Assembly: GCA_037043455.1 (NCBI GenBank)
Contig: JAWPHD010001830.1
Location: 228,382 to 292,381 of the forward strand
Origin: Cyrtodaria siliqua
Taxonomy: Eukaryota > Mollusca > Bivalvia > Adapedonta > Hiatellidae
Direction: 5' to 3'
DNA length: 64,000 nt
Both the position numbers and the translations under genes were made by a program. The notes below the pieces were generated by a model. That model ran no database searches and was not told where the DNA came from. It worked only from the letters and a program-made list of their open reading frames with translations. Of the stretch, positions 23,281 to 33,814 are shown in pieces. Positions within the stretch are counted from its first letter, which is position 1, and each line of letters begins with the position of its first letter.

Positions 23281-23284
23281 TTGA

Positions 23285-23460
23285 GACCTAAAAGTATGAT
23301 AATGAACCTTTGGAAACAGCCGAGCACGAAACATACGAAATATTGCAGTCTCGGTTTGATTGAGACTGTTTATGAGCGGTAGTGAAATATGCTAGCTACC
23401 GCTCACGCCCTCTACTCTACATCTCTGTTCAGTCTCAAATGTATCACATACAAACTTTCA
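23285..23460 (+). repeat. Two-hairpin dispersed element, copy 2
   Basis: Stem 1 is CAGTCTC (23346) with GAGACTG, loop GGTTTGATT. Stem 2 is TGAGCGGTAG (23372) with CTACCGCTCA (23396-23405), a perfect 10-bp pairing, followed by CGCCCTCTAC. Stem bases differ from copy 1 in a compensated way. Confidence 0.8.
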
Positions 23461-23569
23461 TGAATATAATTATGTTCAGCGATAGTTTGTACTTATAGAG
23501 TCTGACCCAAAAATAAAATGGGGCCAACCTCAATTCGATCATACTGACAAAGTTAAACCTGAGATACTT

Positions 23570-24546
23570 TGTTGTTGAAGTACATATACAAATCGAACAG
23601 TTGCATTCAAGGACCACAGTCAAGCAAAACAATCAAACACGTACAGAAACAAACAATAATTACAAAGATGAATAAAAGGCAAGGTATGACATCACAAACA
23701 TAAAATGATTGACAATAAGGCTACCGCCTTGGAACGGTCAGTGGCAAAACAGACATCTAAGGTTTTAAACCAGCTTCTAGGTTGCACCAAATCTCACTCT
23801 TACCCTATTGTCATCCCAATAGAACGGGATAGTTTAAATAACGATATTCCCGCTTTGTTATATGCTCTAACAAAGAAGACAGCATTATTAGGCAATATAC
23901 TGTAAGTATAACACATAAATGATCATGTATATATGAATATAAAAACAAACTCCTAGAATTCCACAAAGCAAGTACTCAATGGATTGGCAGTAGCCAGAGC
24001 TACAAGCGAACAAACCGTTAAGGGTACGACAAGACAATATTTAAGACAAACATCAAACACTACCGTCCTTAGAGGATTTAGGTAGATGTCATCATAGGGT
24101 CCACGATCTGTCCGGTCATCGCACAATCAAAGAGGAAAGCGTAGTGGCGACCTGTAAATGGGTCAAGCACTAAACATGCAGTGCGTTGCAAACTGATAGG
24201 GTCATAACCTCTTTCGATAAAAAATTTAACAAGTTTAATAAAGATTATATGAAAGTGATAATGACCAAGGATCTTACAAAGTTTATAAATCACATCATCA
24301 TAGAAGTCAGTTTGTGACAGTCCTTGTCGCAGAAGAAGAGTTACGATAACATTTTGCAAAGGTTTTCCGACGTTTATGGTAACGGTAGCCCTGCTGGAGT
24401 AGTGTTTTAGATATACATATAATACGAATATTAAAGTACTCAACACGACTAAAAAATCTAGAAATCAAAGTACCGAAGGTACTGAGAACATGATGAACTA
24501 TGATTTGTGCATCCATGCAATGGAAGGTTTCTTTCCAATCACGCAT
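23570..24546 (-). mobile_element. Penelope-like element, 3' third
   Basis: The C-terminal coding part (24546-24078) is joined to the full 3' tail (24075-23570). This copy defines the tail shared by the other fragments in the window. Confidence 0.72.
24078..24520 (-). pseudogene. Penelope-like RT C-terminal remnant
   Basis: Frame 1 gives ISKTLLQQGYRYHKRRKTFA. After a frameshift, frame 2 gives LLLRQGLSQTDFYDDVIYKL, RTACLVLDPFTGRHYAFLFD and the terminal VDPMMTST. These blocks lie downstream of the RT palm in bivalve Penelope-type elements. The frameshift, and loss of everything 5' of it, make it non-functional. Confidence 0.7.
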
Positions 24547-24559
24547 GACATGGATGGAC

Positions 24560-25180
24560 TAAAAATGTGTCAACTCTTCTTAATAACAATACATCATTGC
24601 ATGTAATAATACATCAATATAAGGTAAGGTATATACAGGAATAAAGAAGGGAACAAAAGGAATGATTGGTTATAATGAAGATTAATCTTCGAAACGCTTC
24701 ATCATCTTCACAGGTATCTTTAATAAAAAAACATCACCAGTCATCACCTATCAAAGTTTGAGTCATTAGAAATGAATATAGCGTCAAAAAGGTCAAGACA
24801 GCTAATTTTGCCAATTCAAGGGGAGGTAATTCATAGACCCTTTGACAAACATAGCGGAATTAAAATAGGAAACAACCTTGCATTGATATCGACCTAATAT
24901 GCAAGTATGATTAAAATCAAATGAATACGAGTGTAGTCAGTAGTCAGAGTGTAGTCTGAAAGACAGCCATATTCCCCACTGGACAAAGATTTATAATATA
25001 CAAATTTAAACATGGAATGTCACTGTAAAATAACAAATTCTCCCTGAAGCTTTCGTGTTCCAAAAAGTGTGACCTTCAACTAAAAGAACATATGTTTTAC
25101 ATACAATTTGTAGTAGAGACATACAGACTACACATATACAAAACATAACTTATACATCTTTGTGCTCATTTGATTTTAAT
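24560..25180. other. Unassigned intergenic DNA
   Basis: No gene, RNA or repeat family is recognised. Confidence 0.35.
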
Positions 25181-25184
25181 CTCA

Positions 25185-25305
25185 CAACTCGGAATACCAC
25201 TGGTCTCGGGATAACGTTGTAGTTCATTCTCACAACTCGGAGTACAACTGTTCTCGGGATACCGTTGTGATTTAATCTCACAACTCGGAGTGAACATGAT
25301 GTTCA
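25185..25305. repeat. Palindromic tandem repeat, 2.5 units
   Basis: Units of about 55 bp begin TCACAACTCGGAGT and end CCGTTGTGA, so each unit is itself an imperfect inverted repeat (TCACAAC with GTTGTGA). Confidence 0.6.
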
Positions 25306-26318
25306 TAGACAATTATTTCGTTGTTATATTTTTCAACCATGTATGTGAACGCTACTGAGAATTTCACGATTCATATCACTAATTGTAATTTATACGTGGA
25401 TTTGTTTTGAAGTCGGCAAATCGTTTGTTGACAATAATCACCAAAGTCACGGTAAATTTCGTTTACTACCTTAGGCCTAAACAAAAAGTATTTTGTTTCC
25501 TGTCACCCAACCGAATCGCCGTTTTTACCCTCAACACAACAACTTTTACCCTTTCATTTTTGTGTTGCTTTGTTGTGTTTTGGCCTTAACAGTCAGTTTT
25601 GCATGTAATTTGAAAATTGTAATAAAAGGTAACATATTTGTGTTTAGATCTACTCTTGTTGTGTAATGTATATCTCTCAATGCTACAGTCATACGTTCGA
25701 GTCCCGCTTGTTACGCGTTTGCACATTGAATTATGTTTGATAGCTCCTCACTAACGCGCGGTAGGACTGTGGTTCTACGAGTTTGTTTCAAAACAGATGA
25801 GGTCTACCTCTACCTCTACCAAATTTAACGCATAGATAAAAGTCGTAAAAGTCTTTAGAAAATTCCCCCACTCTCCACACACACACACAACACAATTTGT
25901 TTTCCGACTTGTCTAAATGGGAGTACATCAGGCCTTTTATGGGGGTCTATAGGTGTCCGATTTAAAATTGACAAATATTAATATTTTATTCTACATGACC
26001 AAAACATAATGAGCCTATAAAATGTTTTATTTGCAAAGAAATTCCTTCTGCACAGTAATACGTGCTATCCGAGGTGAAGCATATAACGTGCGAGTCCACC
26101 CTAGCTATATGGTGTTCTGAAACTTTAGACATTAACAAAATGGTTCTAGCTTCACATTTTGATTGATAGTGTTTTATATCGTGAACTGGAACAATTTTAT
26201 AATTTAAGCTGTTTCTAGAAAAATTCTGATATACCCCTTTTAAGACCATTGGGCATGAATTAAACACATTTTTTGCATAAAAAAATATAATTAGAATAAA
26301 AAAAATTGGGTTCTGCTC

Positions 26319-26400
26319 AGATTCGAACCCATCCCGCTCGCTTTATAATCCAAAATGTTATGGGACTGCCGCTCTCCCGACTGAGCTAATAATTCTTTAC
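26319..26400 (-). other. tRNA-like sequence (SINE head or tRNA relic)
   Basis: On the - strand TAGCTCAGTCGGGAGAGC fits a Pol III A box with a D-arm, and GGTTCGAATCT fits a B box. The anticodon and acceptor arms do not pair properly and the T stem is poor. It is more likely a tRNA-derived SINE head than a working tRNA. Confidence 0.45.
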
Positions 26401-26409
26401 AAATTTGGT

Positions 26410-27960
26410 GACATATAAGGTACTTATTCTAAAACCAAAGTGTCCGAATTGACATGGTTTAAAATAGTCACTCGGGATTTATACCCAGTCAGATCTTGTT
26501 GATTTGCCTTCGGTCTCACCGACACGATCGGCACACGTATTCAGGATTATTTTACGACCGAAACAGTTATTTTAACTTCATAACAAGGAAGGTAAAGACT
26601 TGAGAATATTACACAGCGTACTTCAAAATAAGCTGAAATCTTATTCCGGAGAATAGGCAGCAACAACTTTTTACAAAGGATAGTACCAAACCTATTAAAT
26701 ATTATATGAAGACTATAAAGGCCATGTATATTTCTTAAATATATAAATCCAAGAAAGATGGAAGATATGCGTTTGATGGTGTTGCAACAAGAGAAATAAA
26801 TTATAAAATTAACTGGTTACAAATCTCAATCACTATCCTAAGAGAACAATACAGCGTATGAATACATTTTACCCAAGATCACGTGATGATCATGTGATTA
26901 TGATGATTGATCTATTTATAGAACGCACAGCTAAACGATGAAACAATAGATGAAATAGCTATATAAATAATATATAACTTAAACAATGTATCGAGGAAAT
27001 TATTTGAAATTTCTAAATGACATTACCTTATTTGTATCCGCACTAGAAAAGAAGAAACACCGGTCTTCTTTATCACGCAATGCGTCGATTCATCAGTGAG
27101 GCTGTAGTTAGGATTCGTGAAAAAACACGGTAACTATAGCTTGGTGAACAAGTTCACCATGCTAAAAACGAAATGGGAAACATAGATCCCACAAGAAGTA
27201 GCTCGAGAAACATCCACTTCTAACTGGGAGATAATTAACAATGTCAAAATTAAAATCATCTGTCTTGTCATAGATCATTTTACTATTTTCACTAGAGATA
27301 TGTAAATCAAGAATAGAAGCAACAGTTTTAGAAGGTTAGCTTATTGAGTTGCAGTTCTTTGGGAGAGATAGTATTAACCATAGCAGACAAGATTGTTTAA
27401 TATGTCAATCAGATACCGAGAGGTGTCATTAAAGGCTTCTCTCACACCTGCCTGAGTATCTGGTGAAAGTCTCAAATACAATCTCTTGCAAAGCAATACA
27501 ATAACACATCTTCGACAAGAGGTGCTCAGTTGGTACCTATCTGGATAACAACAATTTGTCTATTAAAGGTAGTTCCATACATGATGAAAATATTATCGAT
27601 TAGAGATATTTTGTGAACTTTTTGCGCTTTGCCACGTGACATTTTCCTATCTTAGTTTGTTTTCTATTGGCTAGGACATACGCAATGCGCTTCGGTTATT
27701 CGGAACAATTCCGATAGTAAACGAAAACAATCAGGAAATGTCCAAAATCGACTTCTCTAGAACTATTGATAATGCCAAACTTTTTCAGTCAACCGCATTT
27801 TTTAAAGATAACGGGTATTACATGAGGTGGAAACAATTGATCTTTGCCCTTTTCATGACCCTATTTATTACTGAGTAAAGTTTATAGAATTTAATGAAAA
27901 AATATATCATAAAGTTATAGGTAGAGCCTCTTCACCAATGGTTTTATTTTTGAATATCTC
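26410..27960. other. Unassigned DNA before the DUR3 relic
   Basis: AT-rich with no recognisable coding sequence. The first exon of the DUR3 copy (start codon and leader) is not identified. Confidence 0.35.
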
Positions 27961-27973
27961 ACCTACTCGTCAG

Positions 27974-28211
27974 CCCTACAATTGAGAAAAGCGACCTGGC
28001 ACTACTGTTACTCATCGGATTTGTCGGATTTTCACTGGTCTTTGCTGGATTATACAAACAGCTGCGGAAATACATATTTCACGATGAGCACAACTTTGAT
28101 ACGGTCTTCGATGCAGGTGGTCGTGTGAGCCTCAGCCTTACCGCAGTAACTGTGACGTCACAACTTCTGTGGCCAACCGACTTCCGTATGTTAGCCACGC
28201 TTACAAGCAAG
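27974..28211 (+). pseudogene. DUR3-like N-terminal exon (intact frame)
   Basis: The acceptor is CTACTCGTCAG and the donor AAG/GTAAGT. It encodes DLALLLLIGFVGFSLVFAGL (TM1), then FDAGGRVSLSLTAVTVTSQL, matching the DUR3 block with AGR...GLTA...VSQ. It ends at MLATLTSK. The 238 nt are free of stops. The exon itself looks functional, but the gene around it is not. Confidence 0.8.
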
Positions 28212-28234
28212 GTAAGTTAGGACATGACATGGAA

Positions 28235-28385
28235 TAATACCTACTGAAAAGGAGATTCCTTGGAAGCAACAAACACAACAAATAGAGAAAAATAGTGATT
28301 CGGTTTTATTGAGTCTGTTCATAAGAGATAATATAAGGTAGGTAATATAGCACCTCTTACGCCCCTAGCACCGGATTATGTGGTA
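28235..28385 (+). repeat. Two-hairpin dispersed element, copy 3
   Basis: Stem 1 is GATTC with GAGTC (28297-28315, one G-T wobble), loop GGTTTTATT. Stem 2 is AAGAG with CTCTT, followed by ACGCCCCTAGCACCGG. It lies in the intron between the two DUR3 relic exons. Confidence 0.7.
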
Positions 28386-28847
28386 ATCCATAGACTGGAC
28401 TTGAAGATCCCAAAGGACAAGTAAGTAATATAACTGCTAATTTGTAGTCGAGGCGACTAACAAATCACATTTTATTTAATACAATAATTTAGGTCCACAT
28501 AGGTTTCATCTCTTACTAGGTGGCATCTCATGTATTTATTATTGTTTTTATCCAATTGCTTTAACTTTCTTTGTATCATTAAAAGAGTATGAGAGTGCAA
28601 TGATATATAACGTCTTAATTATTCATTTCCAATTCCAACGGATGTCGGAGTTATACAGTACTGGTTCTACCCAGGACTACACCATTTAAACAAACACAAT
28701 ATTCATTTCCATGTATTATCTGACAATACTGAATTTCAAATATCGTCACAATTAGCACAATTATCAAGATCATGATCATACCTGTCGAAAATGACAATTG
28801 TTTTCAGTTGTGTTCTGTAAATTTTTGATATTATTCATCTGTTACAG

Positions 28848-28969
28848 TCAGGTCTCGGAGGACTTCTGTTGATAGCGATGGATGGTTTCGTATGCTGTCA
28901 TTGTTTTCCGTTTATTTACTCTCTGTATACCTAAAAGCAAGAGCTCCAGGTGCAAAAACGTTCCCATAG
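28848..28969 (+). pseudogene. DUR3-like second exon, frameshifted
   Basis: The acceptor is TCTGTTACAG and the donor GTAAGC. Borders at phase 0 on both sides require a multiple of three, but the exon is 122 nt. The start reads SGLGGLLL in one frame; the end reads SVYLKARAPGAKTFP in another (DUR3 consensus VKRKAPGAHTF). The last codon before the donor is TAG where GAG (Glu) is expected. Confidence 0.8.
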
Positions 28970-29924
28970 GTAAGCAATTGCTGAAACATTTCCACAGCTA
29001 AGTAATAGATGTGAGTTTACCTTTGGGCTTCACTGGGGTTTGGCTCATGTTGTAACCGAAATAAAAATTACACTTGCATGACACTTGACGGTAATGTAAT
29101 ATAAATGGTTACTATGATCATGTTTCCTTTGAATTTATTCAATAAATTCCAGTTGTTCATAAGATTCGCGAGGATATAAGAGGTGTTCAACTTATAACGT
29201 AACACTTTTGAGATTTCTTCTTCATCCGAAGTGACTATCATTAAAAATACGCGAGTTAATTATATAAGAATGTCTTTTAGACCTGAGGCATTTAAAAATA
29301 ATTTCCGATTTCACGCGGTTCGCTTTAAATGACATTTTTAATTAGTTGCATGCTATTTTTACCTAAAAGAAAAATAATTCCAGTAAATGCTTATAATAAT
29401 TGTTAAGATAAAAACAAAAAAGTTAAACTAAAAGTGTTAATTTTATTGCAATATTATGAAACTGACAGATAATAGGACGGTTTGCTCGTATTTACGCAAA
29501 GATTTATAAATTACCAAAAATAAGCATTTTATGCATGTTTCGTAAGACAAACAAAAAAAAAGTTATTGTCACCGAATAGCACATACCATATAAAGGTATC
29601 TTTGGTCAACAATTATATGTTCATGTTCTGTCCCAAACAGACGTAGTAATAAATAGTAAATTGTTATTAGGACTGTCTGTTATGGGCGCAAATTGCTTTC
29701 TTCCAGTGATTCCCCGCTGAAAAAGCATAAAACTTTCGGGTCGGCCCAATAGTTATGTGATGCGTGCTCATTCTCCCGAAAACGTCAAGAATGGAAATTT
29801 ACTTTTCGGGGCTGCCGATCAGAGTCGGGAACTAAACCTTCATGCAGTGAGGCATATATTAGTATTTCTTGATAGTGACACAACTATTTTTATCATAGTT
29901 TCGAATTAATTTTATATAGTCTTC

Positions 29925-30090
29925 TGTTTGATGCTTTCTGGTTTGTTGTGAGCAGTTTGTTGTTGTGCACGGATACTATTAAGAAAGCAACTGACTTGGA
30001 GAAGGAATAAACCAAAACAAAAAGCATGGACAACACAGACAAACTAATAAACCGGTCTACCCGTTGTGTTCATTCCGACTCATATGCCTG
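29925..30090 (+). pseudogene. Relic of DUR3 last exon, 5' part
   Basis: It reads SGFVVSS, then LCTDTIKKATDLEKE and a stop, matching SGFVVSGGICVGVSLCTHKI and NATDTEKEW of exon E. The matching 3' part resumes at 30610 after a Penelope-like insertion. Confidence 0.75.
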
Positions 30091-30610
30091 TACGGTAACG
30101 TTTGATGTTTGTCTCTAATCTTGTCTTGTCGTGAACTTAATGGTTTATCCCCTTGTTGCTCTGGCTTCCGCCAAAACATTGAGTACTTCCTTTGTGGATT
30201 TTTAGGCTTTTGTTTCTTTATATTCATACATGCCTGATCATATGTGTGGTTTAATTATATGGTATATTAATGCGTCTTCATTTGGTACAGGTTTTTTGGA
30301 TATTTATTTATATTGGCCCGTTTTAGTGTGAAGATTGGTGCGCCCTTGAACCTGGTTTATACGCCCCAGTGGTCGTTTTTGCCACTGACTATTTCCATGC
30401 GGTAGCCCTGTTGTCAACCCATTTATGCTTGTGATGTCATATATATTGCCTTCTATTTACCCGTAAAACACCATTCATTCATAGATTCATTCATTCATTC
30501 ATTCTATTTATCCTTGCAATTCCTGTTTGTTTCGATGCGTGTTTTGGTTGACTGTCGTCCTTGAATGCCACATGTCCTGTTCGACTTTAATATTTACTCT
30601 TGCTTTTATC
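30085..30610 (+). mobile_element. Penelope-like 3' tail fragment inside DUR3 relic
   Basis: It starts with GGTAACGTTTGATGTTTGTC (compare 20190) and runs through GCGCCCTTGAACCTGG and GCGGTAGCCCTGTTGTCAAC to the family end. It carries a (CATT)n run at 30475-30500. It sits between two halves of the DUR3 last-exon relic, so it arrived after the duplication. Confidence 0.7.
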
Positions 30611-30715
30611 ACTGAACTTATTAACAGTGTTTTCCGACAAGCATAAATTTGCCATCCCGTGTTTAGCTCTTGTATTGCTTTCTAGCGTATACAGATATAA
30701 TCTAGTCGTAAGTCT
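30610..30715 (+). pseudogene. Relic of DUR3 last exon, 3' part
   Basis: AGTGTTTTCCGACAAGC and CTTTCTAGCGTATACA match exon E at about 14350-14450, and match the relic at 16090-16170. Confidence 0.6.
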
Positions 30716-30949
30716 CTAAATTTAAGAACATGTCCTTGTATTTGGACACTTACGGAAAGATGCATTAGCAAACACAATATAGAGATTGTAAGAGTATGGT
30801 GTGAATAAAGTTCATACCAGAAAATGGATTGTGTAACATAATTCATAAATGATCATGTAGGAAAATCATGGGAATGTTATGTAAGCATTAAAATCATATA
30901 GAAACAGAATATCGCATTTTACGTGAAAAGCCATGTAAAGATGTTTGTA

Positions 30950-31450
30950 TTAAACTAGTTAGACAAAGGTTAATAGATTAGGAGCATGCTAATATATTCA
31001 AAAATTAAATATTAATAGTAATAATACAAATGGATACAAGTTAGAACTATAAGTTTAAATTTGAAACGGAATTCTATGTTAAAATGAACTTATCAAGAGG
31101 CCAATGGAAAAAGTTTTCCAAATTCAAATGTTGTAATTTACCTTTAACTGTAGTAACTGAAAGGAACACCCGTTCAAAAACTAATTTGAACGAAAGAATT
31201 TGCAAATACTGTAAATTCAAAGAATTAAAAGTTGAAACTCATTTTTTTATAAATTGTTCATTGTACGATATCCGGTATGAACTTCTCTAAGTGGCTTCGC
31301 TTCACTTATCGACAATCCATTCTGTCATCAGAAAAATTGATTTTTCTTACGAAAAATGGAAAAGATCTAAAATACCTTCAACGCTTTCTTAAATGAACAA
31401 AAGGAGAAGTACCATATGTATCTAATTATTTTATATTACTGTTTTCACAT
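30950..31450 (+). pseudogene. LINE ORF2 C-terminal remnant with zinc-finger motif
   Basis: The open part 31084-31290 encodes ERICKYCKFKELKVETHFFI followed by NCSLYDIRYELL. This is the Cys-rich motif at the C-terminus of CR1/L2-type and related LINE proteins. After a stop, KLIFLTKNGKDLKYL fits the usual tail. The RT domain is absent. Confidence 0.6.
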
Positions 31451-32334
31451 TCTATGTTCTCATGTTTTAAACTAAATTATGTTTTATTTCTCCTTATGGT
31501 GAGTTTTATCTAGATTTTAAAAGACACAAAATAACATACAAAAATGGATCACAAATGTTTAATGAACAGTTAGTTGCAAATCATTTTATAGAAGCTATAA
31601 AAATCTTCAAATTGCTTTAAACTTACACTAAATGTTCGTTTTACATGTTTTACGGTACATGTTTCATGTTTTATCTGTACAAGTCTTATTTTATATGAAC
31701 ACGCACTGAAATGTATATATTAGTGTCTCATAGGTCGATATCGGGCAAAAGTATCATATATTTTAATCTGTTGTACTGAATGTTATATTTATAATATGAT
31801 GATTTGTGACACTTTAGTAAATATTCATCTTCTTTTTTTCCCATTCTTATTTTAATAAAGCACCGTCATTATATGATGGTAGTCGTTCGTCATTCGTTTC
31901 ATGTGAGGATCAAAACGAGTCATTAATGGTATGCTGCTATTGCCTGTCAAATTGTAATCATGAATCTTCTAAGGTCATGTGAAAAGATTATATGCCAATT
32001 ATACCAAATATTGTTTTACAATTTAGCACTTCTCACCGCAAAACGAGATTAGTTCACATTGATTGGAATAACATAACTGAATCACATAATAACAAGGTAT
32101 TTATACGTATTGACTAGTATAATAAATGGTGAAGCCATAACCGAGCAAACTGATCGTTCATTTTTTGGATACATTTAAATACATTTTGTATTTTATGAGG
32201 CATATTTGGAAAGCGTAGGAGCAGTAGGAATGCTAGATGGGTTCGGCACACATCGAATATACGAATATATCGTTTATGAAGGCAATACATAAGTAACTTC
32301 CTCTTGTTAATAAGAAGATGCTCGATGCAGGTGA

Positions 32335-32510
32335 ATACATACTGAAAAGGATTCCATTGGAAGGAACAAACACAAAGAAGATAGGAAAGTAGCAGACTCG
32401 GTTTTATTGAGTCTGTTCATGAGAGGTAAACTAATTTGCAACACATCTCACGCTCCGTAGCACAGACTGAAGCGATATTCTACTTTAAAGCTACAAAGAT
32501 TGGGCTTGAT
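32335..32510 (+). repeat. Two-hairpin dispersed element, copy 4
   Basis: Stem 1 is CAGACTC (32393) with GAGTCTG (32409), loop GGTTTTATT. Stem 2 is GAGAGGT with ACATCTC, one mismatch. It is followed by ACGCTCCGTAGCACAGAC. It abuts the 24-bp minisatellite. Confidence 0.75.
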
Positions 32511-32584
32511 GAAGTCGAGCCAATATATTTCTGAAGACTATACTTCTAGAAAGAATTACACCAACAAACTTACGAGTACCTTGG

Positions 32585-33125
32585 CGAACTATTATGGAAA
32601 AACATACAGTACTTGCTATGGACAAACATACAGGACTTGTTTTGGACAAACATACAGTACATGCTGTGGACAAACATACAGTACTTGTTTTGGACAAACA
32701 TACAGTACATGCTGTGGACAAACATACAGTACTTGTTGTGGACAAACATACAATACTTGTTATGGACAAACATACAGTACTTGTTTTGGACAAACATACA
32801 GTACTTGCTGTGGACAAACATACAGTACTTGTTGTGGACAAACATACAATACTTGTTGTGGACAAACATACAGTACTTGTTATGGACAAACATACAGTAC
32901 ATGCTGTGGATAAACATACAGTACTTGCTGTGGACAAACATACAGTACTTGCTGTGGACAAACGTACAGTACTTGTTATGGACAAACATACAGTACTTGC
33001 TGTGGACAAACATACAGTACTTGTTGTGGACAAACATACAATACTAGCTGTGGACAAACATACAGTACATGTTATGGACTAACATACAGTACTTGTTATG
33101 GACAAACATACAGTACTTGCTATCG
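32585..33125. repeat. 24-bp minisatellite, about 22 units
   Basis: The consensus unit is ACAAACATACAGTACTTG plus C/TTGTGG, 24 bp. Because 24 is a multiple of three and most units lack stops, several frames on both strands stay open and give low-complexity repeats (for example GQTYSTCC). There is no start context, splice site or conservation signal for a real protein. Confidence 0.92.
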
Positions 33126-33499
33126 TTACTGCTTACTAGTTGGATATTGTTTGTCTAGGTTTATATTGTTGATAATTGTGAAAAGTAGCATAAGATCGAC
33201 AATGCTGTCTTGTCAGCGCATCCTTTAACATGACTTCATTTAATAAGCTACACAGTATCAGAGTAACTTAGAATGTAATAATCACCTTAGGTAAAGTGCA
33301 AATCGAGTTAGAGTTTCTAGATATAAACACGCTACTTTGCAGACGGATTCAGTTGTATCACGGCATTGCATATGGTTTCCACATTTACGAACCACCATAT
33401 TTCTGTCAATAAACTAGCGTGGCGATGTCTACGAACTCAAACTCGATTCGCACCTTTATACCAAAAAGTAAACTTATGGAACAAAATGGTCTAAATATG

Positions 33500-33814
33500 T
33501 CAATAAAGTTTAACCTCATCTGCGAGATAGATAGACCAATAGAAAATATTAAAAATAAAAAACGCTACTGGAAATACAATTCGGGAATATTCATCAATTT
33601 GGCTGACACTGTTTTGTGCCAAAATGTTGCCAGGAACACGATCTGGGCGAATGTTCCTGGTACCGAAAAAACATCTCCAACATTTGGATAGAGCTGTCTC
33701 AGGCAATTGTTTGTCGGTTTTAATAACACGTGTCTCATAGTCGCCATGCAACTTATGACCGTTCTCCTGCGTTGTCCCAAGTGGCACATTTTCATTGATG
33801 GTGTCTTCATTGAA
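33500..33814 (-). CDS. Receptor terminal exon: intracellular loop end and TM4
   Basis: The acceptor is CTTTTTTTTGTAG in phase 0. It ends IDEYSRIVFPVAFFIFNIFY, then WSIYLADEVKLY and TGA. The TM4 motif SR..FP..F..FN.FYW is diagnostic for GABA/glycine-type subunits. The loop before it has few conserved residues. Confidence 0.88.
   Translation of the reverse strand, partial: FNEDTINENVPLGTTQENGHKLHGDYETRVIKTDKQLPETALSKCWRCFFGTRNIRPDRVPGNILAQNSVSQIDEYSRIVFPVAFFIFNIFYWSIYLADEVKLY

Larger units (their letters stand above)
27974..31960 (+). pseudogene. Decayed DUR3-like gene copy
   Basis: It has two N-terminal exons (27974-28211 and 28848-28969), then only fragments of the last exon (about 29925-30090 and 30610-30715). 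Exons equivalent to A-D are missing. The second exon has a 1-nt frame loss and a stop in its last codon. A Penelope-like tail (30085-30610) splits the last-exon relic, and LINE debris follows. The two N-terminal exons are the ones that the gene at 2938-14637 lacks in this window. Confidence 0.75.

Noticed and set aside
25986..26267. 93-codon - strand ORF next to the tRNA-like sequence
   Set aside because: No motif or codon pattern supports coding. It may be the body of a SINE but cannot be shown from one copy.
26319..26400. Functional tRNA gene on the - strand
   Set aside because: A- and B-box-like sequences exist, but the anticodon, T and acceptor stems do not pair.
32491..33082. Five overlapping ORFs of 137-188 aa on both strands
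   Set aside because: All are translations of the 24-bp minisatellite; its period is a multiple of three. No start context, splice site or domain.
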